DNA of 30,879 nt, from NCBI GenBank assembly GCA_005882235.1, contig VBCT01000010.1, positions 364 through 31,242 of the forward strand, given 5' to 3'. Position 1 is the stretch's first letter. Each line of letters opens with the position of its first letter. Below the pieces are notes generated by a model. It made no database searches, was not told the origin of the DNA, and saw only the letters and a list, made by a program, of their open reading frames with translations. The position numbers and the translations under genes are program-made. Shown piece by piece: positions 15,267-26,326 of this stretch. This DNA comes from Betaproteobacteria bacterium (lineage in GTDB: Bacteria; Pseudomonadota; Gammaproteobacteria; Burkholderiales; SG8-39).

Positions 15267-15524
15267 TCAGACGCCGTTTCCGGCTGTGACCCTGTCCACG
15301 ATCCCCAGCAGGTCGCCGACGGTCTTGGGTCGGGGAATGTCCTGCGGCATCTTGACGCCGAGCCTGTCCTCGAATTCGAACAGAAGTTCGAGCAGCAGGA
15401 GCGAATCGACCTTGAGTTCCTCGAGCGAGGCCTCGGGCGTCACTCGGGCGGGGTCGATGTTTTCGCGCTTGTGCAGGAATTCACTGAGGACGGTCAGGTT
15501 GTCCTGTTTCATGGCACTATTCAT
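15267..15524 (-). CDS. Acyl carrier protein
   Basis: This small acidic protein has the four-helix ACP pattern and the phosphopantetheine site DSL at residues 40-42 (S41) within ELKVDSLLLLELLFEFED. It would carry the growing chain for the adjacent ketosynthase. Two starts are possible, the ATG at 15524 (85 residues) and the ATG at 15512 (81 residues); neither has a clear ribosome binding site. The sequence differs from the housekeeping AcpP (no GADSLD), supporting a dedicated pathway. The stop abuts the ketosynthase start. Confidence 0.92.
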   Translation of the reverse strand: MNSAMKQDNLTVLSEFLHKRENIDPARVTPEASLEELKVDSLLLLELLFEFEDRLGVKMPQDIPRPKTVGDLLGIVDRVTAGNGV

Positions 15525-15558
15525 TTGCGATCAGAAACCGTAAGGTGCTGGACATTTC

Positions 15559-15564
15559 ATTATA
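15559..15564 (-). promoter_or_regulatory. Consensus -10 box upstream of the ACP-KS pair
   Basis: A perfect TATAAT on the minus strand lies in the 70-bp divergent gap between the ACP and the methyltransferase. The expected start point, near 15552, would give a leader of about 28-40 nt. No good -35 is visible at 16-18 bp, so confidence is limited. Confidence 0.4.
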
Positions 15565-15594
15565 AGCGCTCAGCCTTCAACTCGGCGGTCTTAG

Positions 15595-16338
15595 ATGACT
15601 TCGCTGATTCCCGCCCGCACGGAATCCGAGCTGCTCGAAGTCAACCGGCATTTCTACAACGCGCTGTGGAGGGACGCGCGCCTGATCGAGCCCGAGCGCT
15701 TCAACACCTGGCCCCTCGTCCGCTCGCTGCTCGCTCCGGCGCAGCGCCGGCTGGAGGTGGCGCCGGGATTGCGCCCCCGCCTCCCGATCGAGGATACGCA
15801 GTTCATCGATATAAGCGTGGCGGCGCTGGAAAAGCTGCGCGCGCGCGGCGGCTCCGGGACGCTCGGCTCCATCACGGCCCTGCCCTACGGCAATGCGGGT
15901 TTCGACCTGATCTGCGCCTTCGATGTGGTCGAGCACGTCGACGACGACGAGCGCGCCCTGGCGGAGCTCTCGCGCGTGGCGGCGCCGGGGGCCGCGCTGA
16001 TCACCTCGGTGCCGCTGCATCCGGCGAAGTGGTCGGGGTTCGACGCCTTCGTCGGCCACCGGCACCGCTACGAGCCGACGGAATTGAGGGCCAAGCTCGC
16101 GCGGCACGGCTTCGCGGTGGAGCGCAGCGCCGCCTTCGGGATGATGCCGAAATCCTCGCGTTTGGTGGACCTCGGCATGTGGTTCCTGATTCACCAGCGC
16201 GAACTGGCGATGTGGACCTACAACCGCGTGATGATGCCCCTGGGCGTGCGCTTTCAAAAACCGCTGGCGCTGGCGCAGGGCCTCATCGACACCGCCGAGG
16301 TCGGGGAAGTCCTGCTGCTGTGCCGGCACCGCGGCTAG
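15595..16338 (+). CDS. Class I SAM-dependent methyltransferase
   Basis: This 247-residue protein has a Rossmann methyltransferase core: LEVAPGLRPRLP (53-64) as the SAM-binding motif I, ITALPYGNAGFDLICAFDVVEHV (about 93-115) as motifs II/III of the UbiE/Methyltransf_11 type, then an AAPGAALITSVPLHP strand. Methyl acceptor unknown. It is divergent from the ACP-KS pair and its stop overlaps the stop of ssb by 3 bp. Its position suggests it could tailor the product of the KS/ACP/GT2 genes, but this is only proximity. Confidence 0.88.
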   Translation: MTSLIPARTESELLEVNRHFYNALWRDARLIEPERFNTWPLVRSLLAPAQRRLEVAPGLRPRLPIEDTQFIDISVAALEKLRARGGSGTLGSITALPYGNAGFDLICAFDVVEHVDDDERALAELSRVAAPGAALITSVPLHPAKWSGFDAFVGHRHRYEPTELRAKLARHGFAVERSAAFGMMPKSSRLVDLGMWFLIHQRELAMWTYNRVMMPLGVRFQKPLALAQGLIDTAEVGEVLLLCRHRG

Positions 16339-16787
16339 AACGGGATGTCGTCTTCCATGTCGTCGAACTTGCCCGCCGGTTTCTTGGCGGCCTTGCCCTC
16401 GCCCGCGGCCGCGGGCTCTTTCGCTTCGCGGGCGCCCGTATCGCCCGCCCCTTGCCGGCTGCCGAGCATCTGCATGCGGTCGGCGACGATTTCGGTGGTA
16501 GTGCGTTCCTTCCCCTCCTTGTCCTGCCACTTGCGCGTGCGCAAGGATCCCTCGATGTAGACCTGCGAGCCCTTCTTGAGATACTCGCCCGCGATTTCCG
16601 CGAGCCGGCTGAAGAACACCACGCGGTGCCATTCGGTGCGTTCCTGCTTTTCGCCGCTCGCCTTGTCCTTCCAGGTATCCGTGGTGGCGACCGAGATGTT
16701 GGTGATCGCCCCGCCTTCGGGGTTGTAACGCGTCTCGGGATCGCGCCCGAGGTTGCCTACGAGAATCACTTTGTTTACCGAAGCCAT
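16335..16787 (-). CDS. ssb: Single-stranded DNA-binding protein
   Basis: This 150-residue protein starts MASVNKVILVGNLGRDPE, the classic SSB opening. The OB fold contains ATTDTWKDK, ERTEWHRVVFF and KKGSQVYIEGSLRTRKWQD (to about residue 105). An Ala/Gly/Lys-rich linker follows, then the acidic tip DDIPF that recruits replication and repair proteins. It abuts the YajR-like MFS gene upstream, so the two are probably co-transcribed. Confidence 0.98.
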   Translation of the reverse strand: MASVNKVILVGNLGRDPETRYNPEGGAITNISVATTDTWKDKASGEKQERTEWHRVVFFSRLAEIAGEYLKKGSQVYIEGSLRTRKWQDKEGKERTTTEIVADRMQMLGSRQGAGDTGAREAKEPAAAGEGKAAKKPAGKFDDMEDDIPF

Positions 16788-18143
16788 TTAGTCTTCCCCC
16801 TCGATCAATTTTCTCGCCGTGTTTGCGTCGAACGAATCAGGATACACGGTTAACCGGACGACGCCCCGTTCGGGCGCGATCACGGCGTCGCGCACCCCGC
16901 GCAGGCGCAAGAGTCCCTCGCGCAACGCGACCGGATCGGCCCCCGCGCCCACCGGGAAGATCCGCTCCGCAGATTCACCCGGAATGCGCATTTGCCATGC
17001 CGTCCCCAGCCATAACGCGACAATCGCGATTCCGAATACAAAGACTGCGGAATCGCCGAAACGCCCGGCGAGCCAGCCCCCGAGGGCGCCGCCGACGAAC
17101 AGCCCCAGCGACTGCGTGGTGTTGTACACCCCGAGCGCGGCGCCGCGCGATGCCGCCGGCGCGATCCGGGACACGAGAGACGGCAAAGTCGCCTCGAGAA
17201 CGTTGAAAGCGACGAAGAATGCGAGCAGCAGCGTGACGGCCATCTGGAAGTTCGTGTAACACACCGCGAAACCGAGCTCGACAGCAAGCAGGAGGACGAT
17301 CGCGCTGATGAAAAGAAACTTGAGGCGGCCCCGGCGTTCCGCCTGGATCAAGGGCGGCGCCATGAGAACGAACGAGCCGATCACCACCGGCAGATATATT
17401 TTCCAATGCTCGGTGACGGCGAGCCCGCCGTAGCGAACGAACGCCGCCGGAATCACGACGAAAATCGCCATTTGCACGACGTGGAGCGAGAAGATACCGA
17501 GGTTCAGCCGCAGCTGCTCTGGGTTGCGCAAGGTCTCGCGAAGCGCCCCGGATCGCGCCCGAGGCGGGGGGTCGCCGCCGCCTCGAGGTTCCGCGGGGAC
17601 CACGAAGAGCGTCATCCAGATCGCAGCGAGCGACAGCGCGCCGGCGAAGGTGAAGATTCCGTCCATCCCGATGCCGTGATAGAGCGCCGGCGCGGCGACG
17701 AGCGACACGGCAAAACTCAAGCCGATCGAACCGCCTATGATCGCCATCGCCTTGGCGCGGTGCTCTTCGCGCGTGAGATCGGCGGCGAAAGCCGTCACCG
17801 GCGCAGAGATCGCACCGGCTCCCTGCATCGCGCGCCCGACAATCACCCACTGGATGTCGGACGCCCACGCCGCGAGAAAGCTTCCGAGCGCAAAGACCAG
17901 CAAGCCGATCACGATCACCCGCTTCCTGCCGTAGCGATCGGAAGCCATGCCGTAGGGAATCTGCAGGATCGCCTGGGTCAGGCCGTAGACGCCCAGCGCC
18001 ATCCCGACCAGCGTGTGGCTGTCGCCGCCGGAAAGCCGATGGGCATGCACCGCGAACACCGGCAGGATCAAAAAGAGCCCGAGCATGCGCAGGGCGAACA
18101 GGGACGCGAGCGAGAGGCTAGCGCGCAGTTCGAGCGGAGACAT
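16788..18143 (-). CDS. YajR-like MFS transporter with C-terminal ferredoxin-like (YAM) domain
   Basis: This 451-residue protein has about twelve membrane helices and MFS signatures: the motif A loop GMASDRYGRKRVIV (about 66-80), ARAMQGAGAISAPV-type sequence after helix 4 (here GRAMQGAGAISAPV), and EEHRAKAMAIIGGSIGLSF. After helix 12 comes a soluble tail (about 375-451) with ADPVALREGLLRLRGV and GVVRLTVYPDSFDA, matching the YAM domain of E. coli YajR. Substrate unknown; such proteins are annotated as drug-efflux type. The ATG at 18143 is preferred over the upstream frame to 18209, which would run into the antiporter gene. It abuts ssb. Confidence 0.9.
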   Translation of the reverse strand: MSPLELRASLSLASLFALRMLGLFLILPVFAVHAHRLSGGDSHTLVGMALGVYGLTQAILQIPYGMASDRYGRKRVIVIGLLVFALGSFLAAWASDIQWVIVGRAMQGAGAISAPVTAFAADLTREEHRAKAMAIIGGSIGLSFAVSLVAAPALYHGIGMDGIFTFAGALSLAAIWMTLFVVPAEPRGGGDPPPRARSGALRETLRNPEQLRLNLGIFSLHVVQMAIFVVIPAAFVRYGGLAVTEHWKIYLPVVIGSFVLMAPPLIQAERRGRLKFLFISAIVLLLAVELGFAVCYTNFQMAVTLLLAFFVAFNVLEATLPSLVSRIAPAASRGAALGVYNTTQSLGLFVGGALGGWLAGRFGDSAVFVFGIAIVALWLGTAWQMRIPGESAERIFPVGAGADPVALREGLLRLRGVRDAVIAPERGVVRLTVYPDSFDANTARKLIEGED

Positions 18144-18153
18144 GCACGGCGCT

Positions 18154-19422
18154 TCAGGCCTTCGAAGAAAGCGCGTCGAGCTCGCCTGCGGCGCGGGCCC
18201 TCTTCCCATACACCCATTCGAACAAGGGCGAGGCCATCAGCGTGGTCACGATGGCCATCAAGACCATGATGGAAAATAGCGCCGGTTGGATGATCCCTTT
18301 CTGCAATCCGATGTTGAGAATGATCAGCTCCATCACACCCCGCGCGTTCATCAGGGAGCCCACGGCCAGTGCGGTCCGGTTGTCTTCGCCTGCGAGCCGT
18401 GCGGCGGCCCAGCAGGCCACGCCCTTGGCCACGATCGAGGCGACCAGCACGACCGCGGCGATGAAAAGGAGCTCGGGGCTCGCCACCATGTCGAGCCGCG
18501 TATTCAGGCCCGAGAACGTGAAGAACATCGGCAGGAGGAACACCACGGCGAGCGGTTCGAGCTGCCGCCTGAGCTCCTGGGTGAGGAAACCCCGCGGCAT
18601 GACCGCCCCGAGCATGAAGCCGCCGAATACGGCGTGGATGCCTGCCGCGTCCATCGCCCATGCGGCGAGCATGAGGAGCATGAGCACCACGCCGAGCAGG
18701 CCCGGGCTGATCCTGCGTTCGGCTTCGGCCAATCGTCCCAGGGGCGATAGCAGCTTGCGCCCGGCGAACACCATGAGAAGCGCATAGCCGATCCCGCCTG
18801 CGAAAGCCTTCACCGCCACCATGGTTCCGCCGCCGAAGCTCGCGAGCACGACCGCAAACACGCACCAGGCCGCCGCATCGTTGATCGCGCCGGCCGCGAG
18901 CACGAGCGTGCCCAGGGCCGTGCCGGTGAGGCCGCGGTCGTGGATGATGCGGGCAAGCACCGGAAAGGCCGTGATGGCGATGGCCGCACCGAGGAAGAGA
19001 ATCGCTTCGAACGTGCGCGTCTTCTCGGAGAAGAGCCCCGGCACCTTGACAAGCCACAGCGCGAGCGCCGTGCCGATGATGAAGGGCACCAGCATTCCCG
19101 CGAGGGATACCGAGACGGCGCTGCGCATGCGGCTGCGGAAAAGCTCCGTATTGAACTCCACGCCCACCAGGAACATGTAGAGCCCGATGCCGAGCTGCGC
19201 GAAGACGTAGAGCGTCTTGAGCGATTCCGGCGGGAACAGGAACTGCTGCGCCCCGGGCGAGAAGAGCCCGAGCAAGGACGGCCCGATGAGCACGCCCGCG
19301 ATCATTTCGCCGATGACTTGCGGCTGGCCGCAGCGCCGCGCCACCCAGCCGACCGCCCGGCAGGCCGCGAGAATGAAGAACATCTGCAAAAAGAACGCAA
19401 CGGAAAGCTCGGCTGAAGTCAT
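18154..19422 (-). CDS. CPA2-family cation/proton antiporter
   Basis: This 422-residue membrane protein has about 12-13 helices and Na+/H+-exchanger-domain features: GEMIAGVLIGPSLLG, LYMFLVGVEFNTELF, AAIAITAFPVLARII and AGAINDAAAWCVFAVV (the ND aspartate pair region of CPA2 transporters). GSLMNARGVMELIILNIGL is near the C-terminus. It lacks a C-terminal TrkA-N (RCK) regulatory domain, unlike KefB/KefC. It would exchange Na+ or K+ for H+ in pH or ion homeostasis. The frame extends to 19518, but the ATG at 19422 gives MTSAELSVAFFLQMFF and does not cross into uvrA. It ends 10 bp before the MFS gene and is divergent from uvrA. Confidence 0.92.
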   Translation of the reverse strand: MTSAELSVAFFLQMFFILAACRAVGWVARRCGQPQVIGEMIAGVLIGPSLLGLFSPGAQQFLFPPESLKTLYVFAQLGIGLYMFLVGVEFNTELFRSRMRSAVSVSLAGMLVPFIIGTALALWLVKVPGLFSEKTRTFEAILFLGAAIAITAFPVLARIIHDRGLTGTALGTLVLAAGAINDAAAWCVFAVVLASFGGGTMVAVKAFAGGIGYALLMVFAGRKLLSPLGRLAEAERRISPGLLGVVLMLLMLAAWAMDAAGIHAVFGGFMLGAVMPRGFLTQELRRQLEPLAVVFLLPMFFTFSGLNTRLDMVASPELLFIAAVVLVASIVAKGVACWAAARLAGEDNRTALAVGSLMNARGVMELIILNIGLQKGIIQPALFSIMVLMAIVTTLMASPLFEWVYGKRARAAGELDALSSKA

Positions 19423-19490
19423 GGGGGTAGCGTAGGTACCGCGGAATTTCGTATAGTAGCGGGTTTGGCCTTTCTCCTCGACCGGCTTTG

Positions 19491-22325
<2,835 letters not shown>

Positions 22326-22326
22326 C

Positions 22327-23772
22327 CTAGCGCTTCGCCTTCTTCGCCTCCGAGGGCTCGGTCGGTACCGGGCGCCCCGGCCGCGTCAGGTTTTCCGGCC
22401 GCAGGATCTCGTCGAGCTGTTCCTTGGAGAGCAGTTTTTTTTCCAGAACCAGGTCGTATACGGCCCTGCCGGTCGCAAGCGCTTCCCGCGCCACCTCGCT
22501 CGCCGCCGAATAGCCGATATAGGGATTGAGCGCGGTCACCAGGCCGATCGCCTCCCGCACCGTGTGCGCCATGCGCTCCCGGTTCGCGGTGATGCCGGTC
22601 ACGCAGCGCTCGCGCAGGGTGTCGCAGCCGTTCTGAAGGTGCATCAGGCTCTTGAACAGGCTGTGGGCGATGACGGGCTCGAAGGCGTTCAGCTGCAGCT
22701 GCCCCGCTTCCGCGGCAAAGCTCACCGTCACGTCGTTGCCGATGACCTCGAACGCGATCTGGTTCACGACCTCCGGGATGACCGGATTGACCTTGCCGGG
22801 CATGATCGACGATCCCGCCTGGACCGGCGGCAGGTTGATCTCGCCGAAGCCGGCGCGGGGACCCGAGGACAGCAGCCGCAGGTCGTTGCAGACCTTGGAG
22901 AGCTTCACCGCGATCCGTTTCAGCACGCCTGAGAGCTGGACGTAGGCGCCCGCGTCCTGCGTCGCCTCAACGAGATTCGGAGCCGTCACGAGCCGGATGC
23001 CGGTGAGCTCCGCGAGCCGCTGGCACACCAGCGCCGCGTAGTCGGGGTGGGCGTTGATGCCGGTGCCGATTGCGGTCGCTCCGAGGTTGATTTCGGTGAT
23101 GAGCAGCGCCGCCTCCCTCAGGCGCTCCTCGTCCTCCTGCAGCATCACGGCGTACGTGGTCAATTCCTGGCCGAGCGTCATCGGCACGGCGTCCTGGAGC
23201 TGCGTTCGCCCCATCTTCAGCACGTCGGTGAACTCCTGCGCCTTGGCGCTGAACGCAAGGCGCAGCTCCCGCATAGCTGCGCCGAGGCGGTCGATCGCGA
23301 AATGCAGCGCCACCTTGACGGCCGTCGGGTAGACGTCGTTGGTGCTCTGGCTCATGTTGACGTCTTCGACCGGATGCAGATATGAGTACTCGCCGCGCTT
23401 GTGGCCGAGGAGCTCGAGCCCGCGGTTGGCGATGACCTCGTTGGCGTTCATGTTGGTCGAGGTCCCTGCCCCGCCCTGGATGACGTCCACGACGAACGGG
23501 TCGAGGAGCCTGCCTCCGCGGATCTCCTCGCAGGCTCGCGCGATCGCATCGGCCTTGCCGTCCGGGAGCAGTCCGAGGGCATTGTTCGCGAGCGCCGCCG
23601 CCTGCTTGACGCAGGCGAGCGCGCGCACGAGGTCCGGGTAGATGGAGATCGCAGTCCCCGTGATGGGAAAGTTTTCCAACGCGCGCAAGGTGTGGATACC
23701 GTAATAAGCGTCGGCAGGGACCGCCCGGTCACCCAAGAGATCGTGTTCGATGCGCGTCGGCGCCTGGCCCAT
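22327..23772 (-). CDS. aspA: Aspartate ammonia-lyase (aspartase)
   Basis: Aspartase converts L-aspartate to fumarate and ammonia. The 481-residue protein belongs to the fumarase/aspartase superfamily: GGAGTSTNMNANEVIANR (about 100-117), VNMSQSTNDVYPTA, KMGRTQLQDAVPMTLGQE, and the signature loop GSSIMPGKVNPVIPE with the catalytic serine. Aspartase is favoured over class II fumarase because the overall sequence (DLLGDRAVPADAYYGIHTLRALENFPITG) is typical of AspA. AAGGAG lies 6 nt before the ATG at 23772; the longer frame to 23898 has no family sequence. It converges on uvrA with 1 bp between stops, and diverges from gltI, which imports its substrate. Confidence 0.96.
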   Translation of the reverse strand: MGQAPTRIEHDLLGDRAVPADAYYGIHTLRALENFPITGTAISIYPDLVRALACVKQAAALANNALGLLPDGKADAIARACEEIRGGRLLDPFVVDVIQGGAGTSTNMNANEVIANRGLELLGHKRGEYSYLHPVEDVNMSQSTNDVYPTAVKVALHFAIDRLGAAMRELRLAFSAKAQEFTDVLKMGRTQLQDAVPMTLGQELTTYAVMLQEDEERLREAALLITEINLGATAIGTGINAHPDYAALVCQRLAELTGIRLVTAPNLVEATQDAGAYVQLSGVLKRIAVKLSKVCNDLRLLSSGPRAGFGEINLPPVQAGSSIMPGKVNPVIPEVVNQIAFEVIGNDVTVSFAAEAGQLQLNAFEPVIAHSLFKSLMHLQNGCDTLRERCVTGITANRERMAHTVREAIGLVTALNPYIGYSAASEVAREALATGRAVYDLVLEKKLLSKEQLDEILRPENLTRPGRPVPTEPSEAKKAKR

Positions 23773-23851
23773 GTCGTGCTCCTTCTCAGACAGGAGATCA
23801 AATTCTAGTCCGCCCGAGGGGTTCTGCCCTTCCGCGCCCGTCGGTGCCGCT

Positions 23852-23881
23852 TGGACAAGGAACGGGGGACTCCCGTAGAAT
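23852..23881 (+). promoter_or_regulatory. Sigma-70 promoter candidate for gltIJKL
   Basis: TGGACA (23852-23857) and TAGAAT (23876-23881) are each one mismatch from consensus and 18 bp apart. Transcription would start near 23888, giving a leader of about 52 nt before the gltI ATG. A TAGAAT on the other strand (23802-23807) could serve aspA, but I see no matching -35 for it. Confidence 0.5.
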
Positions 23882-23939
23882 CGTGCAGCCTCGCCCACCC
23901 ATCCAGCCGCCGACTCGATCGGCCCACAAGGAGACCGAC

Positions 23940-24842
23940 ATGACCCGACCGATCACGCTGATTCTCGCCGCCCTGGCTCTGGCCGTCGCAGTTCCCGCTG
24001 CGGCGCAGGAAGGCACCCTGAAAAAAATCAAGGACAGCGGCGCTATCACCATCGGACACCGCGACGCCTCGATCCCGTTCTCCTACTACGACGACAGGCA
24101 GCAGCCGGTGGGCTACGCCGTCGACCTGTGCCTCAAGATCGTCGATGCGGTGAAGAGCGATCTCAAGATGCCCAGGCTCGACGTCAAGTACCAGCTCGTC
24201 ACTTCCGCGAACCGCATCCCGCTGATGGCGAACGGCACGATCGACCTGGAGTGCGGCTCCACCACCAACAACCTCGCGCGCCAGGAACAGGTGTGGTTTA
24301 CGATCACGCACTTCGTCACCGCCAACCGCTGGACCGCGAGGAAGTCCGCGAACATCCGCTCGCTCGCCGACCTCAAGGGCAAGACCATCGTCTCGACCGC
24401 GGGAACGACCAACATCAAGCAGATCACCGAGATCAACGGAGCGCAGAACCTCGGCATGAACATCATCTCGGCGAACGGCCACCCCGAGGCCTTCCAGATG
24501 GTCGAGACCGGGCGCGCGGTGGCGTTCGTGATGGACGACATCCTGCTCTACAGCCTCGCCGCGCAATCGCGCACCCCCGGCGACTATGCGATCTCGGCCG
24601 AAGCGCTCTCGGTCGAGCCCTACGGCATCATGCTGCGCAAGGACGACGCCGCGTTCAAGAAGGTCGTGAACGCGGCCATGACGAGCATCTACAAATCGGG
24701 GCAGATCAACCCGATCTACGAGAAGTGGTTCCTGAAACCGGTGCCGCCCAAGGGCATCAACCTGAACGTGCCGATGAGCGACCAGTTCAAGAAGGTCATC
24801 GCGAATCCCACTGATTCCGGAGATCCCGCTTCTTACAAATAA
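23940..24842 (+). CDS. gltI: Glutamate/aspartate ABC transporter periplasmic binding protein
   Basis: This 300-residue protein captures glutamate and aspartate in the periplasm. The signal peptide spans about residues 1-22 (ending VPAAAQ). The SBP_bac_3 fold follows: TIGHRDASIPFSYYDDRQQPVGYAVDLC (about 35-62), GTIDLECGSTTNN, KGKTIVSTAGTTNIKQI, and AFVMDDILLYSL, all characteristic of GltI rather than generic polar amino-acid binders. AAGGAG sits 8 nt before the ATG at 23940. It is the first gene of gltIJKL, with gltJ 32 bp downstream. Confidence 0.95.
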   Translation: MTRPITLILAALALAVAVPAAAQEGTLKKIKDSGAITIGHRDASIPFSYYDDRQQPVGYAVDLCLKIVDAVKSDLKMPRLDVKYQLVTSANRIPLMANGTIDLECGSTTNNLARQEQVWFTITHFVTANRWTARKSANIRSLADLKGKTIVSTAGTTNIKQITEINGAQNLGMNIISANGHPEAFQMVETGRAVAFVMDDILLYSLAAQSRTPGDYAISAEALSVEPYGIMLRKDDAAFKKVVNAAMTSIYKSGQINPIYEKWFLKPVPPKGINLNVPMSDQFKKVIANPTDSGDPASYK

Positions 24843-24874
24843 TTTTCTGATCTTGTAGTTCATACGGGAGGACC

Positions 24875-25631
24875 GTGAACTACAACTGGCACTGGACAGT
24901 CCTGCTCGAGGCGGAGCCGGGGGGCACGGGCAGCTACCTGCATTACCTCGTGGTCGGCCTCGGCTGGACGCTCGCCACCGCGCTCGCCGCCTGGATGATC
25001 GCGCTCGTGATCGGCTCGCTGGTCGGAACGCTGCGCACCACGCCCTTGAAGTGGGTTGTGCGTCTCGGCAATTTGTACGTCGAGATTTTCCGCAACGTCC
25101 CGCTCATCGTGCAGATGTTCCTGTGGTTCTTCGTCGTTCCCGAGCTCCTGCCCAAAGGGCTGGGCCTGGATCAAGCAGATGCCGCCGCCCTGGAGCTCGT
25201 ACGTCCCGGCGGTGCTGTGCCTCGGCATCTTTACCTCCGTGCGCGTCGCCGAGCAGGTCCGCGCCGGAATCAATTCCCTGCCGCGCGGCCAGCGCATGGC
25301 CGGCATCGCGATGGGGCTGACTGAAACGCAGACCTACCGTCAGGTCGTCCTCCCGCAAGCCTTCCGCATCATCCTGCCGCCGCTCACCTCCGAGTTCATG
25401 AACGTCATCAAGAACTCGTCGGTCGCCCTGACCATCGGGCTGCTCGAGCTGACCGGCCGTGCGCGGGCGATGCAGGAGTTCAGCTTTCGCGTGTTCGAGG
25501 CGTTCACCGCGGCCACCGTGATTTACCTGCTCACGAATCTGATCGTGGTGGTGCTGATGCGGGCGCTCGAGAAGAAGGTGCGCGTGCCTGGTCTGATCGC
25601 CGCAGCAGGCGCACCGCAGGCGGGACACTGA
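24875..25631 (+). pseudogene. gltJ: GltJ permease of the glutamate/aspartate ABC transporter, interrupted by a frameshift
   Basis: The first part (from a GTG at 24875 with GGGAGG 4 nt upstream) encodes MNYNWHWTVLLEAEPGG through LYVEIFRNVPLIVQM to FFVVPELLPKG, the N-terminal half of GltJ. Near 25151-25166 the coding frame moves +1. The second part then reads WIKQMPPPWSSYVPAVLCLG, the permease EAA loop EQVRAGINSLPRGQRMAGIAMGL, and on to the stop at 25631. Removing one base around CCCAAAGGGCTGGG restores a protein of about 251 residues, the normal length. As written, the first frame ends at 25324. Its neighbours gltI, gltK and gltL are intact and in phase with an operon, so I suspect a sequencing or assembly error more than a real loss; a true mutation cannot be excluded. 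Confidence 0.88.
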
Positions 25632-26320
25632 TGTCCGGCTTCGATTTCGACGTCATCCAGCGCTCCTGGGGCTATCTCTTCAGGGAGGGGATGAGCTTCA
25701 CGCTCACGCTGACCGCGCTCGCGATGGCGGGCGGAATCGTCTTCGGCACCCTGCTCGCGATGATGCGGCTCTCCAGCATGAGGCCCGTGTCCCTGCTCGC
25801 GGGCGCCTACGTCAACCTGATGCGCTCGATCCCGCTGGTGCTGGTGATCTTCTGGTTCTTCTTCCTCGTGCCGTACATCGGCGCCTGGGTGATCGGCGCC
25901 AAGGACCCGATCAAGGTCGGAGCGTTCTGGTCGGCAGCGATCACCTTCACCATGTTCGAGGCCGCGTACTATTGCGAGATCATGCGCGCCGGCATCCAGT
26001 CGATCCCGCGCGGACAGGTGTGGTCGGGCTACGCGCTCGGCCTCGACTACTGGCAGACCATGGCGAGGATCGTCCTGCCGCAGGCATTCCGCAACATGCT
26101 GCCGGTGCTGCTCACCCAGACCATCATCCTGTTCCAGGACACCTCGCTCGTGTACGTGATCTCCGCCACCGATTTCCTGGGCGCCGCCGCGAAAGTCGCC
26201 AACCGCGACTACCGCCTGGTCGAGATGTACAGCTTCGTTGCCGTGGTGTATTTCGTCGTCTCGTACGGGCTGTCGACCCTGGTCAGGCGGCTCCAGGAAC
26301 GCATCGCAATCATCAAGTAG
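25631..26320 (+). CDS. gltK: GltK, glutamate/aspartate ABC transporter permease
   Basis: This 229-residue inner-membrane permease belongs to the HisM/ArtQ-type family. Its membrane segments include the first at about 19-45, LVLVIFWFFFLVPYIGAWV, and a last segment VAVVYFVVSYGLSTLV. The EAA loop EIMRAGIQSIPRGQVWSGYALGL (about 116-138) contacts the ATPase. With GltJ it forms the translocation channel. Its ATG overlaps the gltJ stop by one base (TGATG), and gltL follows after 6 bp, so the operon is tightly coupled. Confidence 0.95.
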   Translation: MSGFDFDVIQRSWGYLFREGMSFTLTLTALAMAGGIVFGTLLAMMRLSSMRPVSLLAGAYVNLMRSIPLVLVIFWFFFLVPYIGAWVIGAKDPIKVGAFWSAAITFTMFEAAYYCEIMRAGIQSIPRGQVWSGYALGLDYWQTMARIVLPQAFRNMLPVLLTQTIILFQDTSLVYVISATDFLGAAAKVANRDYRLVEMYSFVAVVYFVVSYGLSTLVRRLQERIAIIK

Positions 26321-26326
26321 GGTCCA

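Noticed and set aside
25151..25166. Programmed ribosomal frameshift in gltJ
   Set aside because: There is no established slippery heptamer, stimulatory structure or precedent in this family that I know of; an indel error is simpler.
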